A stretch of DNA of 64,000 bases from positions 12,160,001-12,224,000 of the forward strand of contig CM073321.1 of assembly GCA_037043015.1 (NCBI GenBank). Reading direction: 5' to 3'. The first letter of the stretch is position 1, and each line of letters starts with the position of its first letter. The stretch is from Bryum argenteum. Its lineage: Eukaryota; Streptophyta; Bryopsida; Bryales; Bryaceae. Positions 1-11,999 of the stretch are shown here, one piece after another. The notes beneath the pieces were generated by a model that was not told the DNA's origin, ran no database searches, and worked only from the letters and a program-made list of their open reading frames with translations. The position numbers were made by a program, and so were the translations under genes.

Positions 1-450
1 GCTTGGCTCAGGTCACGCTGAAGCTACGACAGCTTCTCCTCCCTCTTCCGTACTCGGCATTTGCGGCTCGCAACTTCCAAGCATTATCGACTTTTAATTT
101 GCGCAAACGGATGTCTAGGGCACCTGTGCTGGCTTTGGTGGCGTCAAACTATGCTAGCAGTGCTTGTACGCAGAGAGTTAGGGCATTGGCATGTGCCTGT
201 AGCTGCTCCCGAGGCGACGTCTATGTTGCCTCTCCACATGACTGCGCTTCGAATTGGATTTAAGAGCGCTTGTTTGTATTGGGCATCGTAGTTGTCGGCA
301 CAGCCAACGCTGGCGGTGGTGGGTTGCCACCCAAATGTTGTTGGATGTCCGCGAACGTCATCAGCGGAGGCATCGACCGATGCTCCTTTAGGTAGGCCAA
401 TGTTTGATTAATGAAGGCACAAAGGAAGGGGCCATAGGGCTTGCAGACCA

Positions 451-930
451 CGGCTTGCGCTGGTAGTTTTTCAACTCCGGTCGCAGATTTTGCTCCATCA
501 TAAGCCCCCAGTTGATTTTAGCTCCGGCCTCTGTTTGCACTAGCAATTCTATTGTCTGCAGTGTGGTTGCAATTGATACGGAAGTTGATCTGGCTAAGTA
601 CTAGGGCTTGGGAAGTGTGGCGCCTACCTGCCGCACATCGAATCCCTTGCCTTGTTCAAGATTTACGTTTGGCAACCTCGCTCGCAAGTCGGGTTTCTCG
701 TACCCGCAATCCTCCATCCACCTTGTGAGTCCTGTTCCATCCCACCCATACTGCTGGAACAAATAATAGGGCGAGAATTGCACCTCCACGCCGTCTACGA
801 TGCCCGTTGGAAATGCATTTGCGTCGGCGTGCATCACCATGGTGTCGATAAACTGACGCCAACGGCCGATGTCTAGCTGCCAGAGGTGCACGTCGTCTTG
901 GTAGCGCTGAATGTCTCCCGCCGCAGCCTA
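451..930 (-). pseudogene. Unidentified coding remnant (WQLDIGRW / YGWDG motif)
   Basis: An open frame of 96 codons (891 to 601) reads as normal protein, with WQLDIGRWRQFID, a VQFSPYYLFQQYGWDGTGLT stretch and a charged GYEKPDLRARLP stretch. It ends at a stop just after TLPKP. A weaker reading continues past the stop toward 450 (INWGLMMEQNLRPELK), so the gene is probably interrupted. I do not recognise the family. Its place in mobile-element debris suggests a transposon gene. The plus-strand frames over the same bases look like shadows. Confidence 0.35.
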
Positions 931-969
931 CACACTGTCTATTCTAGAAATCCAATCCGTTGGGGAATG

Positions 970-1345
970 TAGGGACGTGAGCATAGAGCGTAGAGCGTAG
1001 AGCGGTGAGGTCCAAGGTGGTATGGTTGTTGAGGAACGTTTTTTTTTTCTTTTTGTTAGAGATAGGGACCCTATGACCATTAATTTTGGTGTTGAGAAAT
1101 TTTTTAAGGATTAGTTAAGTCCAATTCAGTACCCCAAATTCGTAGATTTAGATCCTATTTCCATGTAAATGTGTTGTTGGCTCTATTTTGTAATTCCTCA
1201 AATAAAAAATAATGACCTCTTATTTTATCGTCTTTCTAAATTAGGGTTGACATCATCGTTCGTAAACTTATCAAATAAGAGGTTGCTATTGTCAACTCTT
1301 GAGCAAGACGCTCAGCGTAGGTAGGATGAATGTTGATGGAGGGTT
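970..1345 (+). repeat. Composite repeat R1 (GAGCGTAGAGCG units, AT-rich body, TTAGGGTTGACATCATC)
   Basis: The stretch begins with short GAGCGTA / GAGCGGTGAG units, runs through about 230 bases of AT-rich DNA and reaches TTAGGGTTGACATCATC at about 1242. The same order recurs near 8120 and 39224 in the same orientation, which marks a dispersed repeat. No gene is visible. This copy lacks the tRNA-like unit that follows the other two. It lies just beyond the 3' end of locus A. Confidence 0.5.
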
Positions 1346-1484
1346 GTTGTAGAGATGAGCGTTGCGAGTCAATCGCTCTTTCAGACCTGCGATGCTAAAA
1401 GTACAAAGAAAGTCAGTACAATATATTTGTTAGTGCGGAAATCAAAGTTGAGAAAGACAATAGAAGATGGTATTACGCACCAAT

Positions 1485-2947
1485 GAACTTTTGTGGCTTC
1501 TTCACTCGCGGTTTGTTAGAGTCATAATCCGCGCATGGGGCTAATTCTTCACTTTCTTCATCACCGGGAGGACCATTCTTGTAATCCACTAGAACACCAT
1601 CAAAGATCTCTTCGTGAGGTTCCATAGCGATCAGGTGTTGATTTGAGCATGCGCAAGCAATTATAAATGCACCTAAAGATTTAGAAATTCACGTTAGAAA
1701 TGTGAAATGTGTAAACAAATTCTAAAGTAAACGTTACAAAAACATTAACTGTACTTGCGCTCCAGTCGGAGACAATACCTCCATCGTCCGTGAGGCAATC
1801 CACGAAACATTGAATGAAGAAGGGGTCCTTTTTACGTGAGCCTCGCCATGGCGTACCGTTCGGACGATAACGCAATGTCTCTCTGTCTGCAAAGTTACAG
1901 ACGTGGTCTTGCTTATCAAGAATGATCGCCACACCCGCGTATGCGTGTGCCACTTGCTGAGATTTGAACTTCAAAACAAACTGCTTATGAACATAGACCT
2001 TGATATTGAGGTTGTGAGTCTGCGAAACACAAGTATATATATATTAACATACAAGTAGATATGGCATTAATTAGGAATTGTAAAATTGAGAACTAAAAAT
2101 TGTTGCGTACCTCTTTTTGATGCGGTAGGGTAGAGGCCATAGGCAAGGGATTATATCCCCGCCAGTCTTGAACAACATGAAAATTATACATTGCAAACTC
2201 AGAATCGAGAGTACGCTCGATTCTACGATCTTTGGGACGCATCACAAGAATGGCTCCAACGACTGTCAAGTGATATGCGGCAAACATGAAGAGATTTTCA
2301 AAATAGTTTTCATCACATTTGTTCCAAGATGGAATCTCCGTAGGAGACACACCAGGCACAGGCAGGTTCTCTGGAGCGTCTGCAAAAATGAGATCAATCC
2401 TTAGATGCTTGGGATTATACTCCATCGCCGTACAAGGGTACTTCCGATCTTTTCCAATCTGAGATACAGGAGAATAATTAGATAATTGATACTAGAGTTA
2501 CAATTAAAGCATGTAAGTAAGGAGGACATAAATGACGAGTGTACGTAATAGTACCTTGTTAATCTGCTTGAAGATATCCAGAATTTGTAAATCCCATTTG
2601 TCAGTCGCCAGCGATTGATGAACTAAATCTCCGATGTTCCCCTTTTCGAGATACATAGGCAAGGTAACTGACATATTTGAGGACGAACTGCAACAAATGT
2701 GCTTCGGTTTTGAAATTGGAAGTTTTGCGAATTTGAACTGACTCAGGCGACGAGCAGAGTGGGGGGAGTTGTGAACGACACTGAAAGATTGAAGAGGAGA
2801 ACCCGCATTTGTAAGCCTACTTGCACAAATCTGAGTCAGTTGAGCAACGCGTCTTCCTGCGTTGATAGTCGCTCCTTTTGAAGCCTGAGTCAGATCAGGT
2901 TCTTCTGAACCTGCTGTCGGACCCTCTTTTTTTGATTGAGTGCCCAA
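1485..2947 (-). pseudogene. Locus A, C-terminal part: DNA methyltransferase-like module in four exons
   Basis: Exons run from 2947 down to 1485. The second (about 2465 to 2112) holds DLIFADAPE, which sits where N4/N6 adenine/cytosine methylases have DPPY, followed by a hydrophobic strand and GAILVMRPKD. The third holds GTPWRGSRKKDPFF and then VSDWSAST. A phase-1 intron splits the next glycine codon, and the last exon continues GAFIIACACSN and LIAMEPHEEIFDG. Together these give the motif-I SAM-binding pattern after motif IV, the beta-class order. DPPY is altered to DAPE, so catalysis is doubtful. Intron positions match locus C. It is probably the 3' half of the gene that begins near 8100; an insertion lies between. 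Confidence 0.6.
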
Positions 2948-2989
2948 AATGTTTAAATGCGCATAAAGAATAAGTTAAGTGTCTAGAAT

Positions 2990-5900
2990 CCGACCTAAGT
3001 ATGTGATAGGCCATATACTATAAGGCAAATAAGTTTAAAACATTTATACATTAACCTTAGAATGTAGTTTTGAATAAGAAGGATGGGTTCATGAACCCGT
3101 ACTCCGCACTCCAACAACAAGGACTTACTGTCAAAAGCCGGACAGGGTTTAAAGACGGCGGATGAAAGCCGGAGTGGGTGGAAGGACCATAATGACGCGG
3201 AGTGCCAAAGACGATTCCGTACGAGGACGGTCATGATGGCCGACGGACAGGTTATGATGGCCGGATTTGAATCCGACCTTCCCTATACAACGCGACTTGT
3301 CGGCTCTTGTTGTTACCTGCCTTCTCGCTTTCCTGCTTTCTCGCCTTGTTGCGATCCTGCTTTCTGCCTTCTTGCTTTCTGTCCTACTGTTCTGATCTGG
3401 CCCCTGGCCGATCTTAACGCAGCGACTTGTTACTTTTTGTCGTTTTTCTTCCCGATGGCAGGATCAGCATCTGCTTCCGCTCCGGCGCAGGAGGAGCTCA
3501 ACATCTCCATCAAGTTGGTGCTTCCGACCATTCCGGCCGAGGAAAAAGAGAAGAAGGCCTTGATCAAAGACCTCGATCGGATGGGACTTTCCGGCATGCT
3601 GGACACCTCGTGGGGAATGCACGATACGGGGATGGTGCCCGACATAAAGACCAGCGCACCGAACCAGTTTGAGGGGACGGTCAGAGGCAAACCACCGACC
3701 TGGACGGCCGATCATTGGAGGGCGGTTTACGGCCCGATCGGAAACAACGGATTAGAGTTATGCGGCCGGAAACACAAGTGGGCAAAGACGGCCTTTCACG
3801 AAAAGCCGCAGAAGAATAACGGATACGCGGTGGAGGACTGCAAGGATTCGAGGGAGTGCGCGGGCGTAATGTTTCTGGCGCCGATAATACATGCAGAAAA
3901 GCCGCACCGCATCACCATCCGGCTTGCCAACATCATCGTGGGCTCGCTTTGTGGAGAGCGGGAGGTGGATTGGAGGATCGTCATCCACTATTTAGTCGCC
4001 CGGCTCGCGGAGAATGTGGGTACGAGCCGGCCGAGCTCCATTACCCCCTTTCTTTACGACTTGTATACAAAAAGGAGGTTCTGATAGAGGATGAGGAGTC
4101 GGCGTACAAGATGTCGTTGGCGGCTTAAAACAACGGCGTCTTGAATCCGAGGAGGACGTAGACAACAAGGCCGTCTACTCGGATGAGGAAGAGGAGGCCG
4201 GATCCGAAGATAATCGTACTTCCGTCCCAGTCCCCCACTGAGCGTCCGACCTCGGTCGGAGTTCAAACCGACCGCGGCCAAACTTCCACAGCCAGAGACG
4301 ATTACGAGGTCACAGCGAATTGGACAACTCCGATCCAGCCTAACGACCCCCGCCTCCGTCCGGCCGTATCCTCCCCAAACCCGCCGGACCCGATGATGAG
4401 GGCATGGCATCATTTTACGGAGGCCCGCACCACTTATTTCCATTATCAGGAACTAATTGCAAGGATGTATAAGGAGTTTGGAGTGCAGACTTTAATGGAG
4501 GTGAAGACGAAGTGGGACTCCAAGCTGACCGAGGAGCGGTATCAGCAATTGGAGAGGCAAATCACGAAGCCTACAATCAACAATAGACGCTTGAGGGAGA
4601 TGGTCAAGAAAAGGGAAGAAGAGCTCGTGACCGACCCGCAAGCACTTCAATCCGCTTACGAGCAAGTGGTCAAACTCGTGGAGGTTTGTGAGGTTTTGGC
4701 CGAGGTCCTCCAAAAGGCAAACCTGTTCGAGGCCTGAATCTTGCAGTCGGAAGTCTTCAAGGGAGAGACTTTCCGCAAGTTCTTGCTTGCAGCGAATACT
4801 TACTCAACTATGATCAAGAAGAGCAACAACGAAGTGAAGGTGGTGCTGGATTCCCTCCGCAAATTGCGGGGATGGCTTCAACTCCAGCCTTTACAGGTAC
4901 GCCAGCGCAGAATCCGGTCGGGAAGGCCGAGCCGGTCGAAGACAGATGCAGGACATTCGAGTCCGGCCAAGAGCAAGGTGAGGATAGAGGAAATCGAAGC
5001 CGGCCCAGCTGATTCTCCGGCCAAGAATACCCGCTCAATGGCGAGGCGGCTTATGAATGAGGAATGAGAGAAATCCCCAGCCGCTCAAAAGCTCCACGAG
5101 ATCGGCATCAAAGTCTCGGAAGAAGAGGAATTGAAGAGCGGTGCTGATATGGACGAGGACAAGAGTGACAAGAAGTTCATAACCGACAGGGGCAAGAGAG
5201 TCAAGGCGGGCCGGATTGCAGCAACACCCCTGAAACGGCCGAAGCATGGAGTGAGCTCAAAGCCAAAGAGGTAGGACGGATTCCGAGTGCGTAAGTTTGA
5301 ATCCAGCCTAGAGTTAGGAAGTCGGATTAGAACAATAGGTAGGATCTTTTTAAAGAAAGTCGCGTTTTGCGGAGTAGGCCGTGTAGGTGGGCGCCGCAAT
5401 CTAGTTAGGTTTCTAAGTTGTTGACTTAGAAGTACTTATAGGTGAATGTTTGATCACCTACAACATCCCTTACTTGTTAATCAACAACCTCTTATGCGCA
5501 TATTCAGTGTGATCCTTGCTCTGTCTCCCTTTTGAGGTTGAGTGCTTAGAATTCGTAATCTATTGTTTCTGAGTTGTAAGTTGGGGGTTAGGAATCCGGA
5601 TCCCTTGTTAGATCGTATCTCTGGAATTGAGGTCAGGTTGGGCGTACTAGTGAGTGCCTTGGGTCTTAAACTAGTCTAGGTGTTTGAGAGAGGGAAACTG
5701 CTGTGGTAAACACCTTACCGTCTGGAAGGGTCTGGGAGTAGAGTGTGCGAGGCCAAATTACTATCCGACGTCCAACTGCTACAGACTTGGGTTCCTCTGT
5801 AGTCTCAGGAGACGGATCAAGAACAAGACGTGATCGGAATACGTGTAGACGTCCTCTAACCGGATTCGGATCTCTTAGAGTTTGTCATTGTAGTAAGTGC

Positions 5901-6110
5901 GATAGGGCAATCAGGACGGCCTGCGTGACCTGCTAATCCGGCCTTGTCGGATTAGTTGTGAGGACGTAATGCTTGCCTAGGTGCGGGTGTTTGTGTGAGT
6001 AGAGTTTAGATGTGGAAGTTTCCGCCACGGTAAACATAAGGGAAAGAGTCTTTGTGCATCCCATCTTGCAAAGGGATACCCTTGCAAAGCAAGGTTAAAC
6101 ATAAGTTTGG
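2990..6110 (+). mobile_element. Probable retroelement insertion splitting locus A
   Basis: This block is on the opposite strand to locus A and has a higher GC content than its flanks. It contains one long broken coding region (3455-5274) followed by about 830 bases with no gene (5275-6110), which carry TGGTAAACACC-like runs and no useful frame. I could not find matching terminal repeats or a clean target duplication by eye, so the limits are approximate. The call rests on the interruption of locus A and on the gag-like character of the coding region. Confidence 0.4.
3455..5274 (+). pseudogene. Gag-like protein, broken frame
   Basis: The best start is ATG at 3455 (MAGSASASAPAQEEL), not the upstream ATG at 3233, whose reading is low-complexity. 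The first part has a compact folded-looking segment (WTADHWRAVYGPIGNNG, then CGRKHKWAKTAFHEKP). The frame shifts near 4075. From 4183 one frame runs to 5274 with in-frame TGA stops at 4735 and 5065. It holds a coiled-coil stretch (LTEERYQQLERQITKP, MVKKREEELV) and a basic, acidic tail with SPAKNTRSMARR and TPLKRPKHGV. This resembles nucleic-acid-binding structural proteins of plant retroelements. No protease, reverse transcriptase or integrase motif is present. The family is not recognised. Confidence 0.45.
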
Positions 6111-6207
6111 GAATAGAACGGTTGGTGGTTGGCTGTCTTAGCAGTATTTTGTCTTGGTCACTTCACAGAATCCCTCGAACGATACACGAGTCACCTAAAC
6201 ACGGGTA

Positions 6208-8100
6208 TTACACTAATAAACGTGTAAGAGAAGACAACGTAGATACATGGCATCCGACACCTGCAATGTCTTGCGCGATGCAAGCGACTTCTTCGGATTC
6301 ATGTTCACGATCTACTACAAGGACCTCACCAACGTTGCGTTGCTTTTTGTTTGCTCGAGGTTTGGAGTTTGGAGCAGGTGAAGTAGGTGGAGAGGGTGAG
6401 ACAGGTGCGCTTGGTAAAATCGAGAGGTCGTCGTCGTCGTCCATCTCCATGGCTATAGTGCAAGGTGCGTTTGAACCGAGGTTTTCAAGAAGATGTTTCT
6501 CCCCCTTATGCACAAAGTTCTCCTCGCACTCAAGAAACCAACCGCCTGCCAGCAATTGTGAGCTTATGAACCGCCACTGTTGAGCTTCGGAGAAGATACT
6601 GCAGGGATCGTTTGTAACTGAAACGTCTTCGAACCCTACTAGAAAGGACCACGAAGCTAAAGCTATTTTAGCAACAAGCTCTTAATTTAAGTACCTCCAG
6701 TCAAGCGAACAATTGAAAATTAATAAAATCGAATGTATGGGAAATATTCCGTTAATAGTGATTAGCGGTTCGAAAGCACATCGGAATAAGAGTCGTCTAA
6801 CAGTAACTTTGTCACCACCAATCTTTTGGATATCTATGCCTTTGATGAACTTTGGGCGGCATTTGGAGAAAGGTAGTTGTTGAAAGCCTTATTCCATAAG
6901 AGCAACCTCCACTTCTCGACATACGCGGATGGATTGAGAACGGCATCAGACCACTGAATGCTGAGTTTGGCTTTCTCCACTAGAATTTGGAGTACACTGA
7001 CAAGGGATTGTTCCAACTGCAATGAAATAGAACTTGTAAGAAATAAAGACACTTACGAAGTAAGAAAGTGTGAATTCAGAAGTAAAGTGTAATTTACTTG
7101 TGTCCAAAGGGAAGTGCGACGGAGGATTGCAATCAAAGTCTTATCTTTCATTGGGCGATCTTCTGGGAAATGGTTTGATCGACGAACTTTATTTGGTGCG
7201 TTCCACAATTGCAGCCACTTTCCCTTGAAATAAAAATGAGCATTTGTAGTGGCTACCACGTGCAAACGCTCGATTGTCATGTTGGGTTTGAGGTTTTGAC
7301 TGTAGTGAGAATAAATCTGTACATGAGACAGATTTAAATTGCAACTTCTCTGTATCGTAACTGAGAACAAGTAGGTACATACTGAAAGTACAAAGATAGT
7401 AAAATATACTTCTTTTGGAAATACTTTCTTGAGTTTGTTATTAGCAACAACTACCATCTTGTCGAAATTTTTGCCACGAATTGATTTGATTCCTGCCTTA
7501 ATGGCATTATCCATGGCACTCTATACTCCTGGCTACGTTTGTTTCTCCTTGGGAACAGTGGCGTAGTAAGCAGTTTCTCCATCGTCCGATGCTTTCGCTA
7601 ACCTCCTCTGTACAAGAAATAAGTAAGAGTAAAAAATTTTGAAAAAATCAATACTACACATTACAGTGAAGCACATAAGTAATGAACTTACCGCATATAA
7701 AAATTCAACAAAGACGTCTACTGTAGCATGATACCAAATATCATTTTCTGCTTTGGCGTTCTTGCAGATTTTGTAATCCTCCGGAGTAATGAGATCCTTG
7801 AAATCTTCAAGTTTCAATTTACCAAACTTCTTCATGTATTGTAGTTTCGCACACAAACTGTCTTCGACATGGTCATGTCCGGTAAACCTATAAGGCGGAA
7901 TCACATACGAGAAATGTTATGTTTGAAGAACGTATAAAATAAAATGAATATAAGAGTTGACAGATAGAAATACTTGTCGATAAGGTGATGAAGATCAGGG
8001 TCCGACTGCAGCATCTTCTCAAATTCTTCATTTGCAACTTTCCATAGCGGATTTCCCACACTGCATCTCCTGCATCAACCGTTTTTTCCCTATCTTTCCT
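6208..8100 (-). pseudogene. Locus A, N-terminal and middle part: ParB-like end and helical region
   Basis: Read from 8100 down, fragments align in order with locus C: LWKVANEEFEKMLQSDPDLH matches its WSDHSRVINDEFKSKLKHDP. Then come FTGHDHVED where ParB-like proteins have a GxHR motif, and WYHATVDVFVEF. Clear splice signals follow: donor at 7691 (GTAAGT), acceptor near 7610, and a donor after SLWTQ near 7098 with its acceptor near 7020. The intron after SLWTQ matches the one after TFWAQ in locus C. An acidic linker (EMDDDDDLS) and a basic SKPRANKKQR follow at 6460-6350. One in-frame TAG occurs near 7532. The 5' end is missing. The methyltransferase-like half probably lies at 2947-1485. Confidence 0.5.
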
Positions 8101-8119
8101 ATCGAAAGAGAAACCCACC

Positions 8120-8600
8120 GGTGTGAGCGTTGAGCGGTGAGCGGTAAAATTGAGCGGTAAGAAAAAATAAAATAAAAATTTGATGGCCCTATTACCATGG
8201 AATGGGTGGTTCTGAAATTTTGAAATGGTTATTTTTAGGCATAAAAGTACCAAAAACCGTGGATATAGGTTCTTTATCCATTTCTTTTCATGGTATTGGG
8301 GTCCTACAATATTTCATAAATAATCCACATTTGTAAGTTTAAATAAAAGTTAATTAAATTAGGGCTGACATCATCATGTGTAACCCATACAATTCAAATC
8401 ATATACTGGCCCCGTTCACTCACAAATACAAAACTTGAACCAAAATTTTTGAAAGCCCATTAGGACATCAATAAATTTACTTTAATGATTTTAAAACTTA
8501 GAGTATAATTAGGGCTGACGTCATCAATTACCTATTACACTTGTCAGTATTATATGTAAACGCTTCGATTTATATAATCTGAAGTTTATAACTAGAAGTC
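8120..8600 (+). repeat. Composite repeat R2
   Basis: It starts with GAGCGTTGAGCGGTGAGCGG, passes through an AT-rich body and contains TTAGGGCTGACATCATC at about 8360 and a second TTAGGGCTGACGTCATC at about 8506. The order and orientation match the copy at 39224. It separates locus A from locus B and contains no gene. Confidence 0.55.
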
Positions 8601-8604
8601 GTCT

Positions 8605-8785
8605 TTCCGTGTCTCCTTGTAAGGTGTACTGAAAGACATTCACGTGGCATTGTAGTGGTCCGAGTTCGATTCTCCTCAGCCTTGTTTGAGCGTTGCATTG
8701 CGTCGTAAAGCAACTATCTTGAGCTATACGAATACTGAACCAGAGCCCCTACCAACATTGGCAAGATTCAATCACTTCAATGAAA
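8605..8785 (+). repeat. SINE-like unit with tRNA-type B box
   Basis: GGTCCGAGTTCGATTCTCC at about 8654 fits a polymerase III B box (T-arm). It is followed by TTGTTTGAGCGTTGCATTG and AGCAACTATCTTGAGCTA, shared with the unit at 39845. An A-box-like GTGGCATTGTAGTGG is close by. The spacing and missing acceptor stem exclude an intact tRNA. A tRNA-derived SINE is the simplest reading. Confidence 0.45.
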
Positions 8786-8863
8786 AATAAAGAAACCTTC
8801 TGAAACTTTTAGTTTCCATTGAGTTTAAAACTTAAACATTTACATGAGTAAATTACGAAATCG

Positions 8864-9780
8864 TTAAACGTTCATGATTAATTGGTAAACGTCATAGATA
8901 GATATAAAAACGTAAAATAAAACCACATGTATGACCAATGCCGTAGGGCAACTACAGAAATTGAAAACATGGTCCTCCTTGTAAGGAAGAATGGGCACAC
9001 CTGCATACTCTTTAGCAACCTGCCTGATGGTGAATCTCGTGGCGAAAGACTTCAAAACAAAGACCTTAATGTGGAAGTTGTGAGTCTGCGAAATTCAATC
9101 CATGAGAGAGATTTAAATAATTATGAACGATGATTTGAATACAAAATGAAGGCCATACCGTTTTCACGTGAGGAAGTGTCGAGGCCATTGGCATGGTATT
9201 ATATCCCCACCAATCTTGCACCATTCGGAAATCAAAAGCCTTTGACTTGGTTTCCATAGCTTTCTTGACTGGACGGTCCTTGGGATGCATTACAAGTATC
9301 GCACCCTCGTCTGTCAACTTGTAGAAAACAAAAAAGAACACACTCTCGAAGTAGCTTTTTTCTCGCTTGTTCCATGAAGGGATTTCGACGGGCGACACGT
9401 CCGACACGGGTAAGTGCTCGGGAACGTCTACGTAGATGAGATCAATACCGGGATGCGGGTGTTTCGTGCCCATCTCCTTACATGGGTACTTCATGTCCTT
9501 GCAAATCGTTGGAAATCACAATAAATTAGACATGTTATAAGCGATGTGTTTCAATCAAAATTTCGGAAAGAAAATAATGTAATGTAATATTTAAGACATC
9601 ATACCTTTCTGATGTGGTTGATGATGTCTAAGACTTACGTGTCTCAGTCTTTAGTTTCATGAGCGGCATTTTGAACAGAAGCTCCAATATCCCCTTTTTC
9701 CAAGTACATTGAGAGAGAAATAGTAATCTCAGAAGACAAGCAGTCTCCAACATGCTTCGTCATGGATGATAGTTAGCATC
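8864..9780 (-). pseudogene. Locus B: truncated methyltransferase-like fragment
   Basis: Closest relative in the window is locus A. From about 9770 down there is SLSMYLEKGDIG, then an exon from about 9498 with DLIYVDVPEHLPV, IPSWNKREKSYFES and GAILVMHPKDR, then a donor after STLPHVKT. The next exon, THNFHIKVFVLK, continues to KEDHVFNF and then diverges, so PWRG and motif I are missing. DPPY is replaced by DVPE. The upstream ParB-like part is also absent. A DUF7869 remnant starts in the opposite direction 60 bases away, so this may be one side of an internally deleted two-gene element. Confidence 0.55.
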
Positions 9781-9839
9781 AGAAAAGCCTAAACCCTAAA
9801 TACCACTATTCTCACAAGACCAAAGCTACAGATTCCTAC

Positions 9840-11342
9840 ATGAGGGTGCCTCTTGCAGTGACGGGAATGATTGCTCATGGTCATGGAGATGTTAAATATG
9901 CCCACTATGGCCTGGACACATTCGCAAGAAATTCCAACCATACTATTGGATCCATTGCAAAGTTGCTACATGATCTTGAGGAGGCTCCGAAGATTTCTCT
10001 CACAAGCTATTTTTGGAGGAAAATACTCAGACTCCTTTTACTAAAGCTTTTTTAAAGGGTTTGGAGATTTGTTTGGACTCCCTTCTTCCTCTACAAGAGG
10101 TGGTGATTCTTGCTAAACCCTTGCCTCCTATATTGGTTTTGCAGGTAGATAATGCTTCAGATGACAATAAAAATAGATACGTTTTTGCCTTTTGTTTGTT
10201 GCTTGTATACAAAGGCATTTTCCGTGAAGTGTTCATCAACTTTCTCATAGTAGGGCACACACATGAAGACATAGATGTGAAGTTAAAGGCAATTAACTTT
10301 CAACTATTCATAGACTTCCAAAATCTCTCATGGATTGTAAGACACACCTTGTGATTCTACATTTGATAGAAGAAGTTTCCAATTTTAACGAGTTTGTTGA
10401 AGGTTATTTAGAGAGTGGTGGTGATTTTTTAGAATTCACTCCAAATCCCAACAATTCAAATTGCTACTGATGGATGGCCACTGATGGAGTACAAGATTAT
10501 GTGCTCGGATAAGAAGTGGTTGCCTGTGCATGGCAACAGAATCCGGTTGTGGTCAAAGACAGAGGACGGGCAACCCATGGTTCCGAATAGTGAACCCTTT
10601 CTGGTTGAACCTCGTGCGCTGCACACACTCCATGAGATCAAGAAAGGGTTGTACGGATTTATTTCTCACTGGACCGGAATGGAAAACGATGATCTCTCCG
10701 GAGAATTTAGGAACAGGAATGATCCTTTAAAAGAGTATTGGAAGGATGTTCGATTAGCTCTTAATGCGGAACTTGAGCCTCGGAAAAGGTTACTACACGA
10801 ATTTTGGCCGGCTACGAGGGTACTTCACGACGAGCCGGATTGTAGGCTCAGAGATGGGAGGTTCCAAGAAGAGGATGCAGAGGATGAACCCATTGTTGGA
10901 AGTAGACGTGATTGTCGACGCGCTTCATTCCATGTAAATCGCGATACTTTTGCAGGGTATTTTGTTGTAGTTTGCCCTGGGGACAATGACTTGAGGCCAA
11001 TGTGGCTGATAGGGCGATAACCAACCCCAGTCCACATCCAAGTCATATGCCCATGATCGAGATTCAATAATCTAAGCCTGCAGCTTCTAAACGACACATT
11101 AATATGGAAACATATGAACCATGGGAGTGATGGGACACAGAAAAGGGAATTCTTGGCGCAAAGATCGGTCTATGAATCCAACTTGGTCTAGTACAAATTG
11201 TATCATGACAGCTTGGAAGCTACGTTTTCGGGAAGGAACTTTAGATCCAAAGGTGGTAATACCTAAGCCTCAAATTGACATCATCAAGGCATCTGTTCAA
11301 GTGACTCAGAACAAGACTCTTCTGCAGCAGAATGATGTGTAG
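9840..11342 (+). pseudogene. DUF7869 transposase-like gene, 5'-truncated
   Basis: It enters mid-protein at VTGMIAHGHGDVKYAHYGLD, preceded in intact relatives by the first acidic motif. QVDNASDDNKN is the second motif and VGHTHEDID the third. After a frame break near 10280 the C-terminal half resumes at 10470 (MEYKIMCSDKKWLPVHGNR) and contains a small beta-rich module, FAGYFVVVCPGDNDLRPMW. The remaining C terminus is readable to 11342 (AWKLRFREGTLDPK) after another break near 11020, matching AWK-like ends of the copies at 41 kb. The protein is predicted to be nuclear and DNA-acting. It is inactive here. Confidence 0.6.
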
Positions 11343-11990
11343 TTTAAGTATATAGTGGTTCGTTTTTTTTTTTGACGAAGGGATAGATTAGACTATGGAT
11401 TTCATTGGTTAGAGATAAATGATTAGTTCAGAGATATGTTAGTTGTTGTCGTTATAGAGTTTGGCATAGACTAAAATTTGCATATACAAATGTTTTTTAA
11501 TAGCTTGTGAATATTCTCATTATTATTCACATCGACATATCTAGAAGCGTAAGGGTTGGTTGTTACTATTTATAGCATAGTCACATCTCATTATTTGTTC
11601 CAATGTCTTTTATTGATTTTTTTTTTCCTTTTTAGAATAATAGAAAAAAGTTAGATGTTTCATACTAATGTTTAGGAACACCAGGTGTGGTTTGGAGTCG
11701 ATGGCCCTAGATTATTTTGATTGAAATGAAGAAATACAATGACAAATAGAGCAACTAAATAGTTTATAGTTTTGTTTTAATAGCATGTCTCAATTTAATG
11801 AACAAATTAAAAGTGTTATTCAAACACAGTTTCATAAATTTGCAAGTCTCATTTCAATGATATGTCTCAATTTAATGATATGTCTAAATTTAAGTAACCA
11901 ATTTACTGATTTAAAATTAGATGAGATTAAAATGACACTTAAACTTGTTTCATTTTAACAAATATGGCCTTGTATAATATAATGGCTGAC
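11343..11990. other. AT-rich spacer without a gene
   Basis: The stretch holds poly-T runs (11365, 11621) and repeated short runs of TCTCAATTTAATGA near 11790-11890. I see no open frame or RNA gene. It separates two DUF7869 remnants. Confidence 0.5.
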
Positions 11991-11999
11991 TCAATGGCT

